A stretch of DNA of 64,000 bases from Cyrtodaria siliqua (GCA_037043455.1 JAWPHD010000135.1:1-64000); one strand, 5' to 3'. Shown: positions 1-11,482, numbered from the stretch's first letter. Numbers and translations: made by a program. Notes: generated by a model from the letters alone, not told the origin.

Positions 1-1711
1 ATCGGACCAGTATCAGCGGAGTTATGGCCCTTGATTTAGTTCAAAATGCTATATTTTGCCTCTTTAAGACAATAGGGCCTTCATTTTTTCATCCTATCTT
101 TACCAAACTTTAACCACATTGTTAATGTCGTTGAAAGCTCGAACAAGGTTGAAAACTAGCCATATCGACTAGTAACAGCGGAGTTATGGCCCTTGATTTA
201 ATTAAAAATGCTATATTTTTGCCTCGTTAAGGCGATAGGGGCTTCATTGTTCATCCGATCTTTACCAAATTTTATCAGATTGTTAATATCAATGAAAGCT
301 CGGAGAAGTTTGAAAACCATTTATATCGGACTAGTAACAGCGGAGTTATGGCCCTTGATTTAGTTCAAAATGCTATATTTTGCCTCAAGACGATAGGGGC
401 TTCATTGTTCATCAGATCTTTACCAAACTTTACCATCTTGTTAATATCAATGAAAGCTCGGATAAGTTCCTTTACCATCTTGTTAATATCAATGAAAGCT
501 CGGATAAGTTCGAAAACCAGTCAGATCGGACTAGTAACTGGAGTTATGGCCCTTGATTTAGTTAAAAAAGGCTATATTTTGCCTCGTTAAGAAGATAGGG
601 TCTTCAGTTTTCATCCGATCTTTACCAAAAATTACCAGATTGTTAATATCAATCAAAGCTTGGACAAGTTCAAAAACCAGCCAGATCGGACCAGCAACAG
701 CGGAGTTATGGCCTTTGATTTAGTTAAAAATGCTATATTTTGCCTCGTTAAGACGATAGGACCTTCATTTTTCGTCAGATCTTTACTAAACTTTACCAGA
801 TTGTTAATATAAATGAAAGCTCAGACAAGTTCGAAAACCAGCCAGATCGGACCAGTAACAGCGGAGTTATGGCTCTTGATTTAGTTAAAAATGTTATATT
901 TTGCCTTGTTAATACGATAGGGTCTTCATTTTTCATCCGATCTTTACCAAACTTTACCAGATTGTTACTATCAATGAAAGCTCCGACAAGTTTAAAAACC
1001 AGCCAGATTGGACCATTTAAACCGGAGTTATGGCCCTTGATTTTCTGAAATATGCTATATTTTGGCCTCATTAAGAAGAAAGGGCCTTCATTTGGCCAAA
1101 TTTCATTAAAAAACTTCAGGGATGATCAGTACCAAGCCTAGTTGTACATATCGTCACTGTGTTCCAGTTGAATGATTTTTGTGGAGTTATGTCCCTTTAA
1201 GACACAAACTTTGTCCTGGCTAGTTTTCCTGAACCCCTGGCCGGATTTAAACAAAACTTGACAAGGATGATCAGTATGAAGCCTAGTTGTGCATATCATC
1301 GCCATATTCGGGTTGAATGATTTTTGTCAGAGTTATGGCCCTTTAAAGGTTTTAATAGAGAAACGTCCAGATTAGTCTGTTCTGAACTCCTTGCTGGATT
1401 TCAACGAATCTTGATGGGGATGATCAGTACCAAGCCTAGTTGCACCTATCATTGCCGTGTTCTGGTTGAATGAATTTTGGCAGAGTTATGGCCCCTTAAA
1501 AGTTTTAATACACTAACTTTGTACAGACTAGTTCTCCTGAACCTCTGGCTGGATTTCAACGAAACTTGTCAGGGACAATCAGTACCAAGCCTAAGTTGCC
1601 TATATCATCACCATGTTCTGGTTGAACGATATTTGAAAGAGTTATGGCCCCTTGTGCATAAACTTTATCTTTAGCAAGTAGAGCATCCACAGGCCCTCTT
1701 GGGCCTCTTGT
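1..1711 (+). repeat. HINE/pearl-like tandem array S1 (162-bp monomer)
   Basis: The motif GAGTTATGGCCC recurs at 19, 181, 343, 541, 703, 864 and 1025, a ~162-bp period; one unit carries a 36-bp internal duplication. From about 1100 the monomers change to a related type containing GATGATCAGTACCAAGCC. The array ends with AAGTAGAGC, a GC hairpin (AGGCCC TCTT GGGCCT) and CTCTTGTTTT. A tandem core, subterminal inverted motif and 3' hairpin next to T-rich DNA is the layout known for bivalve pearl elements and Helentron-derived HINEs. The 5' end is outside the window. Short ORFs inside are chance translations. Confidence 0.75.
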
Positions 1712-1777
1712 TTTTTTATTGATTTTTTTTATTTTTATTTTTTTTATATTTTTTTTGTTTGTTTTTTTATTTTTATT

Positions 1778-1940
1778 ATCTCTACTGGCCAAGTTCAAAA
1801 ACCAGCCAGATCAGACCAGTAACGGCAGAGTTACGGCTCTTGATTTAGTTAAAAATACTATATTTTGCCTCTTTTTAAAGACGATAGTCTCTCACTTCAT
1901 TGATGTTATAAGAGCCATATTAGCCTCTTGGGCCTCTTGT
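1778..1940 (+). repeat. Short HINE-like copy S1b
   Basis: Begins TCTCTACTGGCC directly after a T-rich tract, holds about one 162-bp monomer and ends GGGCCTCTTGTTCTT. It repeats the organisation of the end of the 22.3-24.0 kb array, so the two-block structure (large array, poly-T spacer, small block) occurs twice in the window. Confidence 0.6.
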
Positions 1941-2820
1941 TCTTCTTTAGATTAAATTACCGTGTAGATTAACCTATTTTAGATTTTCTTAAATTCAGTT
2001 TTCAGATTTCAAATGATGCATCCCATGGGATGCACATATTTTGAAATGATGGGTCCTCAGAAAAAAGTGGGAGTCAGGGACTCGGGATAAGTGTGAGTCA
2101 GGGATGCGTATATGGAAGTGCATACTAATAAGTTGCAAAACATAGCGATATGCGCACGTCGTGAGTTTTCGCGATTTCAAAAACTAACAAAACCTTTTCC
2201 TTAAGTTCGGACTTTCGCTTTTAGCTAACTGCTACTTCTTCTGAAACAATTCCTAAGGAAACACCTGTGCATGCCTCTTGCTTTCATCTATTTTCCTTTA
2301 GTTCAAATGTAAAGGAGTACTCCGTGGGAACGTTACAGATATTGGGTGCCAAAAGAATATTTTCAGTAACGTTTTCTTTTGTTCTGTTTCTTTGCTCGTC
2401 ACATATTTAAATGAACAAAATAACCTTTTTTATTGTCAACTGTTTAATTGTACACACTGTGACATTAAAATTTTCAGAATTTTTTGTGGGGTTTATCACA
2501 TTAATGGGGTTGTGGTGGGGTTGGGGACTGTCTCCATGTTTCTACCCCATGAAATGAATTTGTATACTGTCACACTCCTCATTTAAATAACATTTATTTA
2601 ATCGACACAAAGCAGAAAATGCAAGAGTGATTGTTTTTGTAAGAATAAATACAATGCATTATTAAACTAATACAATACAATACATTCTTCCTTTCTTTTC
2701 CAGTTAATTATAATGGTCCAAATTATGCGGCGGTCCCATTTAACATGCATTACAAATAGTCGTACAATGCCAATTTTTATGGCAAATGTGGGGCAAGTTA
2801 CATATTGCCCTGCTGGGCAA
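1941..2820. other. AT-rich stretch, no gene seen
   Basis: AT-rich, no coding-like ORF with plausible splice context and no repeat that I could match elsewhere in the window. It lies in the presumed CAB39 intron upstream of the penultimate exon. Confidence 0.4.
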
Positions 2821-2822
2821 GT

Positions 2823-2914
2823 GGATTTTCATAATATTTCCAGAACCCTGAGGGTTGGGTGTTTCATTCCAAAAGTACCTTCCTGGTGTCCTATTAGAAA
2901 CATTTTAATGGAAT
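2823..2914. mobile_element. Partial GGGCTATTCC-type MITE (M3)
   Basis: Only the right half is recognisable. It contains ACCTTCCTGGTGTCC followed by ATTTTAATGGAATAG, matching the right ends of the full copies at 7977-8151 and 12770-12949. Confidence 0.5.
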
Positions 2915-3454
2915 AGACCTTAATTTAAATTACAGTCGCACATAAAGACATTTCATATACTATTAAAGACTATAGATAAAGTCTTAGTAACCACACAATT
3001 TGTTTTCATACACTGAACATCTTGGAAATCTGAGAATTATTTAATGAAGAGTTATTCATAATTTTGATAGAGCATCATCAAAAAAACTGACCAATCAGTG
3101 ATCAGAAATAAGACATACATAATACATTCTGGTAGGTGATAAACTCGGTCTTTATCCTTGATGTTCAACCAAGTTTACTGTTAAAATTACGGTATCTACA
3201 GTGTGATTCTTTTAAAACCCTGCATATTTCATGCACATTCATGCAAATTGATTCAATAAATGTACATTTCAAAATCAAAATTTTGAAAATTATAATTTTT
3301 TTACTCTGCCAAAGATTTTTATTTTACTATAGAACCTAAGGATAAAACCCGAGTAAAACAAATTTTATCATCTACTGAAAATAAGATAAAATCTCAACAT
3401 CTCTGCAATGAAAAATTATGAATATTTAATGAAGAGTAATATGAATGATTTCAG

Positions 3455-3598
3455 TTGCTTGGAGAGTTGCTGTTGGACAGACACAACTTCACGATAATGA
3501 CCCGATATATCAGCAATCCGGAGAACTTGAAGATGATGATGAACATGCTGCGAGAGAAGAGTCGAAACATTCAGTTTGAGGCGTTCCATGTGTTCAAG
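3455..3598 (+). CDS. CAB39: CAB39 (MO25) penultimate coding exon
   Basis: A 144-nt, phase-0 exon between a TTTCAG acceptor (ag at 3453-3454) and a GTATGA donor (3599). It encodes 48 residues beginning [20 protein letters not shown] and ending [10 protein letters not shown], a near-verbatim match to the conserved C-terminal helical repeats of MO25/CAB39. That scaffold protein binds STRAD and activates LKB1 in the cytoplasm. The family is ~340 aa; this exon and the next give its last 108 residues, so earlier exons must lie upstream of the window. I found no earlier coding exon in bases 1-3454. No stop or frameshift. The intron to the last exon is 2.8 kb and full of mobile elements. Confidence 0.93.
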
Positions 3599-3667
3599 GT
3601 ATGAGGAATAGCAGTGATTGTCTCCCCTGATAAATCTCCCCAAACAACCATTTGGTTCACCTCTGTT

Positions 3668-4213
3668 ATTATACCACCCGCAAAGTTATACCCCCAGCAA
3701 AGTGGAGGGTGTATACTGGAATCACCTTGTCCGTCCGTCTGTCCGTAGATGCAATTCTTGTCCGGGTTATATCTCGATAACTCCTTCTTAGAATTTCGCG
3801 AAACTTGCTAGGAACTATCAATATCGAGTGGACATGCGCATACTGTCATGACGTTCCGGTTCGATAATTTGCCACTGAGTTATGGCCCTTTGGATTTCCA
3901 AAATATATATAATACAACATTCTTGTCTGGGCTATTTCTCCAAAACTCCGCGTTAGAATTTATTGAAACTTGCTAGGAAGTATCAATATCAAGTGGACAT
4001 GCGCATACTGTCACGACGTTCCGGTTCAATAATTTTCCACTGAGTTATGCATTTTTTCTATTTTTAATGCATTTCAGCAAAATTTCAGGTCGGCCAGAAA
4101 TTCAAGATGGCCGCCAAGGCTAAAAATAGATTTTCAAAAAACAAGTTTGTAGCGACTACTTCCTGAAATCAAAATCAATCAGTAGAGCTTCAAGGTCATT
4201 GACCTCTTGTTTT
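3668..4213 (+). repeat. Chimeric HINE-like element S2
   Basis: The first part (GTATACTGG, CACCTTGTCCGTCCGTCTG, two ~170-bp units with CATGCGCATACTGTCA) belongs to one family. From about 4075 the sequence switches to the 3' end seen at 21100-21240 (GGCCGCCA, TGTAGCGACTACTTCCTGAA, CAGTAGAGCTTCAAGG, TGACCTCTTGTT). Sits in the last CAB39 intron. Confidence 0.65.
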
Positions 4214-4224
4214 GTACATTATGC

Positions 4225-4526
4225 TGCTAAGGGAGGTTTAATCACACATTTCTAAATAATAAAGCATTTTTAAACCTTATAATTTGGCTTATTAATACAC
4301 TGAACATTACTCTATACAGCTATATAAATAATATACTTTCTAGAACAAAATTTTATTCATAACTGTCAAATTTTGAATGTTGGTGCATCTATTTGATAAT
4401 ATCTGTACCTGTAAAAATAAGATCAGTGACTGGTCAGAATACTAAAACCCTTATCTTGAAGCAGACGAAATACTAACTGGCTACAGTGTATAGGTAATGG
4501 TGGTAGGGCCTACCAAACGCTGGGGT
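4225..4526 (+). repeat. Interspersed repeat R, copy 1
   Basis: Shares CACACATTTCTAAATAA, CCCTTATCTTGAAGCAGACG and CGCTGGGGTTTAAC with copies at 29130-29500 and 46620-46945. Class unknown. Its end abuts the TTAA of the M4 MITE at 4527. Confidence 0.55.
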
Positions 4527-4704
4527 TTAACCCGTTACATATATATAATAGACTGTTCTTTTTTTGAATTAAGACCATTCCATTTATGTGACAAAGGGGT
4601 GTTTTGGGGAAAATGACTATCAGCAGCAAGTAACATACAGGCTGATCAGAGTTTACAATGGATGCGAAGACTATTATAGTCATGCTTAGCGGATTACGGG
4701 TTAA
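4527..4704. mobile_element. TTAA-flanked MITE M4, copy 1
   Basis: Starts TTAACCCGTTAC and ends ATTACGGGTTAA, so it has short inverted ends inside TTAA target sites. Similar bodies occur at 4906-5312 and 8585-8746. TTAA plus CCC ends fit piggyBac-type elements (family knowledge); no transposase is present. Confidence 0.65.
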
Positions 4705-4905
4705 GTTGTCAGATTCAGTTTGAGGCTTTTCTGTTAAAATACTTCGAAACATTTCCCTAAGATAAAGATTTATTAATCAACCAGCTTAAGAATTATCAGT
4801 TAGATGACTTCCGCATGTATGAGATACGATAAAACATACAGTTCGATCCCATTCGCATGTAAAAAGAAAATTAACTTTTGTAAAACCGGTCTAATTAATT
4901 AACGC

Positions 4906-5312
4906 TTAACCCACTAAGCCCGACTATAATAGCCTTTGCGTCCGTTGTAAACCCAGATCAGCCCACAAGCTGATCAGGATTTACAATGTTCAGCTGCTGA
5001 TCAGTCATTTTCCCCAAACACCCCTTTGTCACATAAATGGAATTAGTTTAAACATATTTATTTTACAACACTTGCGGAACAAGTTATTGCAACTTAGATT
5101 AATCACTCTCGATGGCTTCCTGGGTAGATCCAGTACTAAGCAATGTGGATTATTTATCTTGCTCAAGGATAAATAACGTGGCCGCGGCGAGGATCGAATC
5201 CACGACCTCTCGATCTAGAGTTCGGCGCTCTACCACTCCACGCACTAAATGGAATGGTCTTAATTCAAAGAAAAAACAGTCCATTATATCTATGTAGCGT
5301 GTTAAGGGTTAA
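4906..5312 (-). mobile_element. TTAA-flanked MITE M4, copy 2, split by a SINE
   Basis: Inverted copy of M4. Its left part (4906-5043) and right part (5247-5312) are both recognisable. Between them is a tRNA-derived SINE with the 9-bp duplication AAATGGAAT at 5035-5043 and 5247-5255. M4 must therefore predate the SINE. Confidence 0.7.
5044..5246 (-). mobile_element. tRNA-derived SINE with target-site duplication
   Basis: On the minus strand the head has a box-A-like TGGTAGAGCGCC and a box-B-like GGATTCGATCC, spaced as in a tRNA. An unrelated body follows that contains CTACCCAGGAAGCC. Flanked by AAATGGAAT duplications. Not called a tRNA gene because the 3' acceptor half is lost in the SINE body. 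Confidence 0.75.
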
Positions 5313-5439
5313 AAATATCTTTCAACCAATGATTCTTTAGCTTTAGCCAAACTGGTATTATTAAAAGCACTGTTCTTAGTGTGTTACTATAGGTCTTAAA
5401 ACTACATGTCTGTTTTTTATAAGCAATTGTTTTATTTTG

Positions 5440-5645
5440 GTTCTGTGTATAACCTTCGCGGCCAGGATAGTAAAGATGCTGCGTCTGTAAGTTTCTTGTC
5501 TCTCACAGCTTCGGTTCGAATTCCACTGGGAGCTCGACTTGTCAAGTGAGAAAGTGATGATTCTTATGGATGGCAGGAGGTATACAGTACTGGTGCTACC
5601 CAGGAACAATGGGGTGGTTTGCCTCTATCACAAAACAGTTTAGTT
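5440..5645 (+). mobile_element. tRNA-derived SINE, degenerate
   Basis: Contains box B GGTTCGAATTCC, then CCACTGGGAGCTCGACTTG and CTACCCAGGAACAATGG. It shares this body with the better copy at 44840-45085; the box A end is decayed. Confidence 0.65.
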
Positions 5646-5879
5646 ATATATGGACTAACATGTGCTAAAGATGATGTGAAACAACATTCAAACAAACAGC
5701 TGTATATGGCCCTGGCTCAATTTGTCAGGTTTAGTGGGTTTGCAAGTTGAACTTTTATATTTTATTATGCATGTCTGAAGCATGTTTTTGATATTGAAAT
5801 AATTTGCCCAGACTGTGTTATGTAGAATTTCAGAACAGTCTGACAGCATAATTATATCAATAAAATAATATTTATCCTG

Positions 5880-6212
5880 TTGTTACTTGCATTTGTTGTG
5901 TCGCCTGTGTAGCATTGCAGACACTTAGGAATCACTTTGTCTGTCTTCTGTCGTAGTTCGTCCTTCACACTTCAACCTGCATCCTAACCTTGGCCTAACT
6001 TGAAATGTATGTGTGCTTTGTTCATGAAACTTCACACACATCTTCATCTTAACCTAAAGAATGATTTTACTCATGTCCAATAACTCTTTCATTTTGGCAG
6101 CATTATGCCCCCTTTCATAAAACTTTAACCTGAAAGCTAACCAAGCTCATAACTGGCCATAACTTGAAAAGTACAAGGCAGACGACACAAGTGTTCTGTG
6201 GAACACCCTTCT
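5880..6212 (+). repeat. Diverged HINE-like repeat in the CAB39 intron
   Basis: Carries the recurring theme TTGTCTGTCTTCTGTCGTAG, then decayed units containing GAAACTTCACACACATC and CCATAACTTG. No clear ends. Non-coding. Confidence 0.4.
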
Positions 6213-6402
6213 AGTTGTAGAGATCTTTACCTAATGTCTCTTGGTTGAGTCCAACATTATAAATTGTTTAGGCAAACAAATATATGATTGCATCTTTCCT
6301 TTGGCAGCTCTAAAAAAAATGATTAGGTAACAGGTATGTTTTTGTTTTGTCTGTGTACTTTAAATCCATTCCAGATTATGTCATAAAATCTATTTATTTC
6401 AG

Positions 6403-6585
6403 GTCTTCGTTGCCAACCCTAACAAACCAAAACCTATCCTTGACATACTGCTACGGAACAAAGAAAAACTTGTGGATTTCCTCACCAAGTTTCACACAGA
6501 TCGGTCTGATGATGAACAATTTAATGATGAAAAAGCCTATCTAATTAAACAAATAAAGGAATTAAAGTCGGTGGATGAGACATAA
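6403..6585 (+). CDS. CAB39: CAB39 (MO25) terminal coding exon
   Basis: Follows a TTTATTTCAG acceptor (6401-6402) and ends in TAA (6583-6585). It encodes 60 residues, beginning [20 protein letters not shown] and including [15 protein letters not shown]. This is the characteristic C-terminus of MO25, part of its armadillo-like helical scaffold. Phase 0 joins it exactly to the exon at 3455-3598 (FHVFK|VFVANP, a junction that lies inside a block conserved across animals). The protein's C-terminal tail is short and acidic. Coding sequence is intact. A ~33-bp minisatellite follows within 100 bp, probably in the 3' UTR. Confidence 0.94.
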   Translation, partial: VFVANPNKPKPILDILLRNKEKLVDFLTKFHTDRSDDEQFNDEKAYLIKQIKELKSVDET

Positions 6586-6664
6586 CAATGGATCCAGGCT
6601 AGGCATTAGATACTTGGACATCTGGAAGAGCGGACATGTCATGTGATAGACCTTTTGCATCATC

Positions 6665-6845
6665 TATTAATCTGATTGGCTAACAGTTTTGTAACTGCAA
6701 TCTGATTGGTTGACAGTATTGTAGCTGAAAATCCAATCAGTTAAAAGTTGTGTAACTGAAATCTGATGGGTTGACAATTTTGTAGCAGAAACCTGATTGG
6801 TTGACAGTGTTGTAACTGACATCTGATTGGTTGACAATTTGTTAT
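6665..6845 (+). repeat. ~33-bp minisatellite rich in CCAAT/ATTGG
   Basis: About six imperfect units of the form CTGATTGGTTGACAGT followed by TTGTAACTGAAAT, just 3' of the CAB39 stop. Each unit holds an ATTGG (CCAAT-box) pentamer, one of them inverted. Confidence 0.75.
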
Positions 6846-7139
6846 GGTATTGTAAATACATATATATGCTATTATACTGTAAAATATTATACTTTAAAGT
6901 GGGCCTAACTGATTGAACTAAGAGCTGTGACCCAGTGTCGCAATATGAGCGCTGAATAAGAAGTTATATATTCATTATTAACACAACAAAAATAGGTCAC
7001 TCTTAACTGTTATCTGACGAAAAGGAAGCTCAGTTATAGTTGACACTACATATTAAAGGGACACACAGCAATCTCTAAACCGCATGGTGCTGCGCTACTT
7101 TTTCTACACACTAAATATTTTTAAATCTTCCTGGATTTT

Positions 7140-7400
7140 TATAACCCCGCTAAACGAAGTTTAGGGGGATATACTGGTTTCACCTTGTCTGTCTGTCTGT
7201 AGACGCAACCTTGTCCTCTCGATAACTCCTCCAGCTGAAGCAAATCTCATAACACTTTATGGGTGGACTGCCTGTGATTTGAGGATGACCCCTATTGATT
7301 TTGAGGTCAAAGGTCAAGATCACCATGACCCGATAATGAAATTTTTTGTCCGTTCCATAACTCCTCTCCCCCTGAAGCAAATCTCGTTTTCGGGTGAAAA
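7140..7400 (+). repeat. (GTCC)n-headed HINE-like element
   Basis: After T-rich DNA there is a short stem (CCCCGCTAAACGAAGTTTAG), then GGGGGATATACTGGTTTCAC and CTTGTCTGTCTGTCTGTAGA, followed by two ~170-bp units with CTCCTCCAGCTGAAGCAAAT / CTCCTCTCCCCCTGAAGCAA. The same head design recurs at 3690, 28345, 36470 and 63120. Confidence 0.55.
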
Positions 7401-7559
7401 AATTGGAAAGGTGAACTACATTTTATAAAAAGAAATCGCCGACAAATAGAAATTCGTCAACTTTTCAGAATACGTGGGAATGTAGAATGTATGCATGTGA
7501 GCGTGATCTGACACAAAAATGCGAGAAGATTTCTATTAAAACTAAGGGCTGTGATGGCC

Positions 7560-7885
7560 CAATGGGCATCATGTTTGAATTGGATGATCACACGTTTAAG
7601 CCTCCATGGCACTGCAAGGTTACTTTGGTGTGTCCTCTTACATAGACTTCGCTCGCATCAAAAGAGCAGTGGCAGAAAAACAAAAACGTGGCTGCAGCGT
7701 AAATGGAGTTTCTACGATAGAATTTGCAGCAACTCTGCAGTTCAGGGTGAGAAGGTTCTAGGCCCATTTTCCATATTTTATCTCGATGTACATGGAAGAT
7801 GAGCCTGGCATGTTCATGCCTGTTAGGCGCCATATAACCTTTTCATGTGTTGGTGCGCCTTAAAACCCCAATTCAATTCAATTGT
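7560..7885 (+). mobile_element. SINE family 2, copy 1
   Basis: Contains the shared body (AGAATTTGCAGCAACTCTGC, GATGAGCCTGGCATGTTCAT) and the 3' tail TGTTGGTGCGCCTTAAAACC ending in ATTCAATTC repeats. Eight copies or fragments occur in the window. ORFs across it on either strand are not genes. Confidence 0.75.
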
Positions 7886-7976
7886 CCGTCGGATGGGGAC
7901 ATAAACCAGATGGTCCCGTGCATTGGAGTCTTATCCTTCAAGCACATTAAAAAAACCCATAAGAATCTGTTTGATT

Positions 7977-8151
7977 GGGCTATTCCATTAAAACATACCT
8001 AGGACCTCAGGAAGGCAATTTAATAAACATCTATGGGTGAATGCTATTTTATAAAATCTGGTTCTTTAAACTCAATTTTACATCTATATGTGGGTGTTCA
8101 ATTTCAAAAGTGCCTTCCTGGGGTCCCATGTATGTTTTAATGGAATAGCCC
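7977..8151. mobile_element. MITE M3, full copy
   Basis: Terminal inverted repeats GGGCTATTCCATTAAAACAT ... ATGTTTTAATGGAATAGCCC, continuing inward with CAGGAAGGCA / TGCCTTCCTG. 175 bp, no coding capacity. GGGC-type ends would fit a Harbinger-like source, but no clear TSD is visible. Confidence 0.75.
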
Positions 8152-8584
8152 ATAGTAATAATAGGACAGGGTTCCTTGATTCCTATGTATCATTCCCATC
8201 TCTCTTGCGCAGCGTGAAATAATCTAAACATGTGTTAATGAGCCGTTAAGAAAAATATCAATTGATTCAGTAAAACTGATGTTGATATAGTTATATCAAG
8301 GTGCAAGTTTCATTATATTGATAAATACTTCAAGATTGTCTTGTGTCCCTTTAAAAGTAAAATAAGGAAATAACAATGTTTTTCCAGTCTAAAATTAAAT
8401 TCATAAACCTTAAAGAAGCATTTGAAAAAACACACAAAAAAAACCCTGAATATTTGTAAAGGGCATGTACTAATATTTGATATTAATCGTAAGATAAATC
8501 ACAACACTTATCAATATAATTAATTACCATTTTTTAAAGGCCGTGATACAGCTTCATTTTTTTCCTAGAGAAGAATCTAAACTT

Positions 8585-8746
8585 TTAACCCTTACCAAAC
8601 CTGTTACATATATATAATTGACTGTTCTTTCTTTGAATTAAGACCATTCCATTTATGTGACACAGTGTTTTAATATTCGCAGGCTGAACTGGGTTTACAA
8701 TGGACGTAAAGGCTATTATAGTCGTGCTTAGTGGGTTAGGGGTTAA
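8585..8746. mobile_element. TTAA-flanked MITE M4, copy 3
   Basis: Begins TTAACCCTTACC and ends GGGTTAGGGGTTAA. The body (TTGAATTAAGACCATTCCAT, GGCTATTATAGTCGTGCTTA) matches the copies at 4527 and 4906. Confidence 0.65.
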
Positions 8747-8749
8747 AAA

Positions 8750-9789
8750 TATTCCAGTTGATGGTAAAAATGCCATGTTGTTCAGGTCAAAATTTGAATT
8801 CTACGGAATGAAATTGAGCATAAAATGCTTAAGTTATCCTTGGTGTATAACCGGAATAGCGCATATTACTTAGCAAAATGAATTTCCTTGTAAATTAGTG
8901 GTCATTTTTAGGCTCATATGCATTGTGTTTAGGCCTGTAAGAATAGAAAATATTATTTTTAAAATTTTAAATCGGACCCACAAAAAAGTCTGATGAACGC
9001 CTTTTAATTACAAACTTTCGAAAATCTTCAATATCAGTGGAAGATGAGCCATATTTTCAAAAAAGACATTTCTCTAATAAGGTCTTTACAGGTTTTTCTT
9101 AAAAAGTAGGTGTAACTTTTGCTGAATCTAGAGTTTATGTTGTAAAGTTTTGTATTTCTAAGGCATATAACTGCATCACATTGTTAAGCACGCAAGTCAC
9201 TGTCGCATATGTCTGTAGGAGTTATCTTTCTTGTGTTGTCGAGCAACATATTTAATTTAATAGTGCTATAGTTGGATTAAATTGTGCAATTTCATAATTT
9301 GTCAGCTTATTAAAATAAGATGCTGTAAGTAAAGCAAACTTTTCTTTAGTCTGAACTTTAAATTGGTGTTTAAAAAAGTATCGACGGTCCAACCTGCGTT
9401 AAGAGACCCTCAAAATGAAAGAGCAGTAAAGGGCAAAATATGCTTATTAAAACATAAAAGGAAACAGTTGGCAAAGTAATCGTAAGCCTTATAACTCAAT
9501 GAGTTGTGCAATCTAATCAATAGAACAGAATTAAACTTTGCAAACTTTGTGAAAAATTCAGATAGTTTCAATACCTCATGTGTAAACTGATGTACTATTA
9601 CGTTGCTGTGCTTATCATAAAACAGGTGACGTGCGGAGCCAAACGTTTTATTTATAGCACAGATATTCTGTATGTAAACAAAGAATAAACAATTTTTAGG
9701 AGATCTCGGTTCCTTTCGAAACCAGTCGGATTCAGTCATGCACGACAGAGTTATCGCCCTTGAAAGTTCTCAAAATTGTTTCATTTTAA
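8750..9789. other. No gene or recognised repeat
   Basis: AT-rich. A 109-codon ORF on the minus strand (9410-9739) has no recognisable family, splice context or composition shift; I treat it as chance. Confidence 0.4.
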
Positions 9790-9985
9790 GTCCCAATGTA
9801 AATGGAGTGTCTACTATAGAATTTGCAGCAACTCTGTAGTTCTGCAGGTAAGAAGGTTCTAGGCCCATTCTCCATATTTTATCTCGATGTACATGGAGGA
9901 TGAACCTGGCCAGTCATTCCTGTTAGGCGCCATATAATCTTTCATGTGTTGGTGCTCCTTAAAATCCAATTAAATTCAACTCAAT
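9790..9985 (+). mobile_element. SINE family 2, 5'-truncated copy
   Basis: Starts in the body (AATGGAGTGTCTACTATAGA) and runs to TTGGTGCTCCTTAAAATCCA with an AATTCAACTCAATTC tail. Confidence 0.7.
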
Positions 9986-10947
9986 TCATTTAAAGTCTAT
10001 GGACATCAAGTGATTTAATGCAAATTTGACAGGAATATAATTATTACTGGATACTTAATCTGTACTATCTCTGTTAAGGTTAAAATACATTTATTGTGAC
10101 TTTAACACAGATGGTCTCCAAGTGCAGGTACATTTTTAATTGAAAGCAATGCAATTGGGAAATTAACAAAGTGGTCTCTTTAAATAATAGAGGTTGTCTG
10201 CCAAGTAATTATGACTATTTTAACATGTTTAATAAGCAAAATCCGAAAGCACAAGTTGGAGATAGTTGTTTTTGACATCACGTGTTAATACTACTGCTGA
10301 ACCTTGTCTGCTGGTGCTCATTGCTGGGAACCGTCCTGTCTTTATTCTACATTAATGTAGCTGAGCAAGGTTGTTTTTTTTTGTCTTAAAGTAATATGAC
10401 TGAACTGGTCGAAGTGCAGAAAAACTGATGTAAAGAGGGCTTCAAGTAACATTATTATTTTTGATTTTTATGTGCTAAAAAATAGCCACTATTATCCATT
10501 GTCTTGCCTAACCTTACATGCAGGTTCAGAAATGTCATCGCTTGGCCTGTGTGGGTAAGCAGCATTTAAAGGGACACAGGGCAATCTGTTAAAATCGAGC
10601 AGCACGATTCAGTGCCTTGGTTTATTTATTTCAATATCAGCTTTTACTCTCAAACTATTTGTAGTTATTTAAATATAGATGAAATAAACTTTAACATTAT
10701 ATATATTTTTTTCTTTGTTATTTGAACAGGTTTTACTGAATGCATTGTGCTCAGTAATTTGAAATAATCAAATATGATTTGTAAATATTCATAATCTACA
10801 AGAAGACAAAAAGGAATTGCGATTATTGTGTGTCCCTTTAAATGATACCTGTCTACAAGACACATTTCCTGGCATTTTAAATAAAGTGTAATACAGATGG
10901 TTTATTTTGGAAAAGATTTAAGAACTAAATGTTATCATATTTTTGTA
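9986..10947. other. No gene seen
   Basis: AT-rich unique-looking sequence with no coding-like ORF and no clear repeat, apart from short stretches such as AAAGGGACACAGGGCAATCT that also occur near 7050 (AAAGGGACACACAGCAATCT). Confidence 0.35.
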
Positions 10948-11482
10948 TTAAAGGGAATGTAGCGCCACAGCCAAACTATCTTTATTATTGAGAGTTCTGA
11001 AAAAAATGAATAAAGGTGAAAGAATTTCCAAAATCGGATGATAAACAAAGAAGTTATGATTATTTGAAGGTTCTGTGGAAACGGATATGGAAGCCGCCAT
11101 TTTGAGAGCTATGACATCACAGTTCTAATGACCATATATGGAATATTTATAAATATGAAAAATTACTGATTAATAGGAAAAAATGACAGCTACTGTATGA
11201 AAAATATGTATACTTAAGGGCAATAATGCTCTATATGACCAGTAAAGGATGCAGCGACTTTCTTTGCTTTAACTGATTTTGATCAATATTCCATATATGG
11301 TAATTTTGAACTATGACATAGTTCTAAAAATGGCGGCTCCCATATTCGTTTTAGAACAACCTTTAAATGGTCATATCTTTTTTGTTTATCATCCGATTTT
11401 GATAATTCTTTCACCTTTTTCCAAGTTTTTCAGAACTCTCAATAATAAAGCTTGTTTGGCTGTGGCGCTACATTCCCTTTAA
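10948..11482. mobile_element. Long-TIR MITE M1 (TTAA type)
   Basis: 535 bp between TTAA sites. Two ~200-bp arms are inverted copies: left TTAAAGGGAATGTAGCGCCA, right TGGCGCTACATTCCCTTTAA. Both arms contain AATTCTTTCACC/GGTGAAAGAATT and ATGGCGGC/GCCGCCAT blocks. There is no ORF of note. The arms match both ends of the 59332-62959 segment. Confidence 0.85.
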
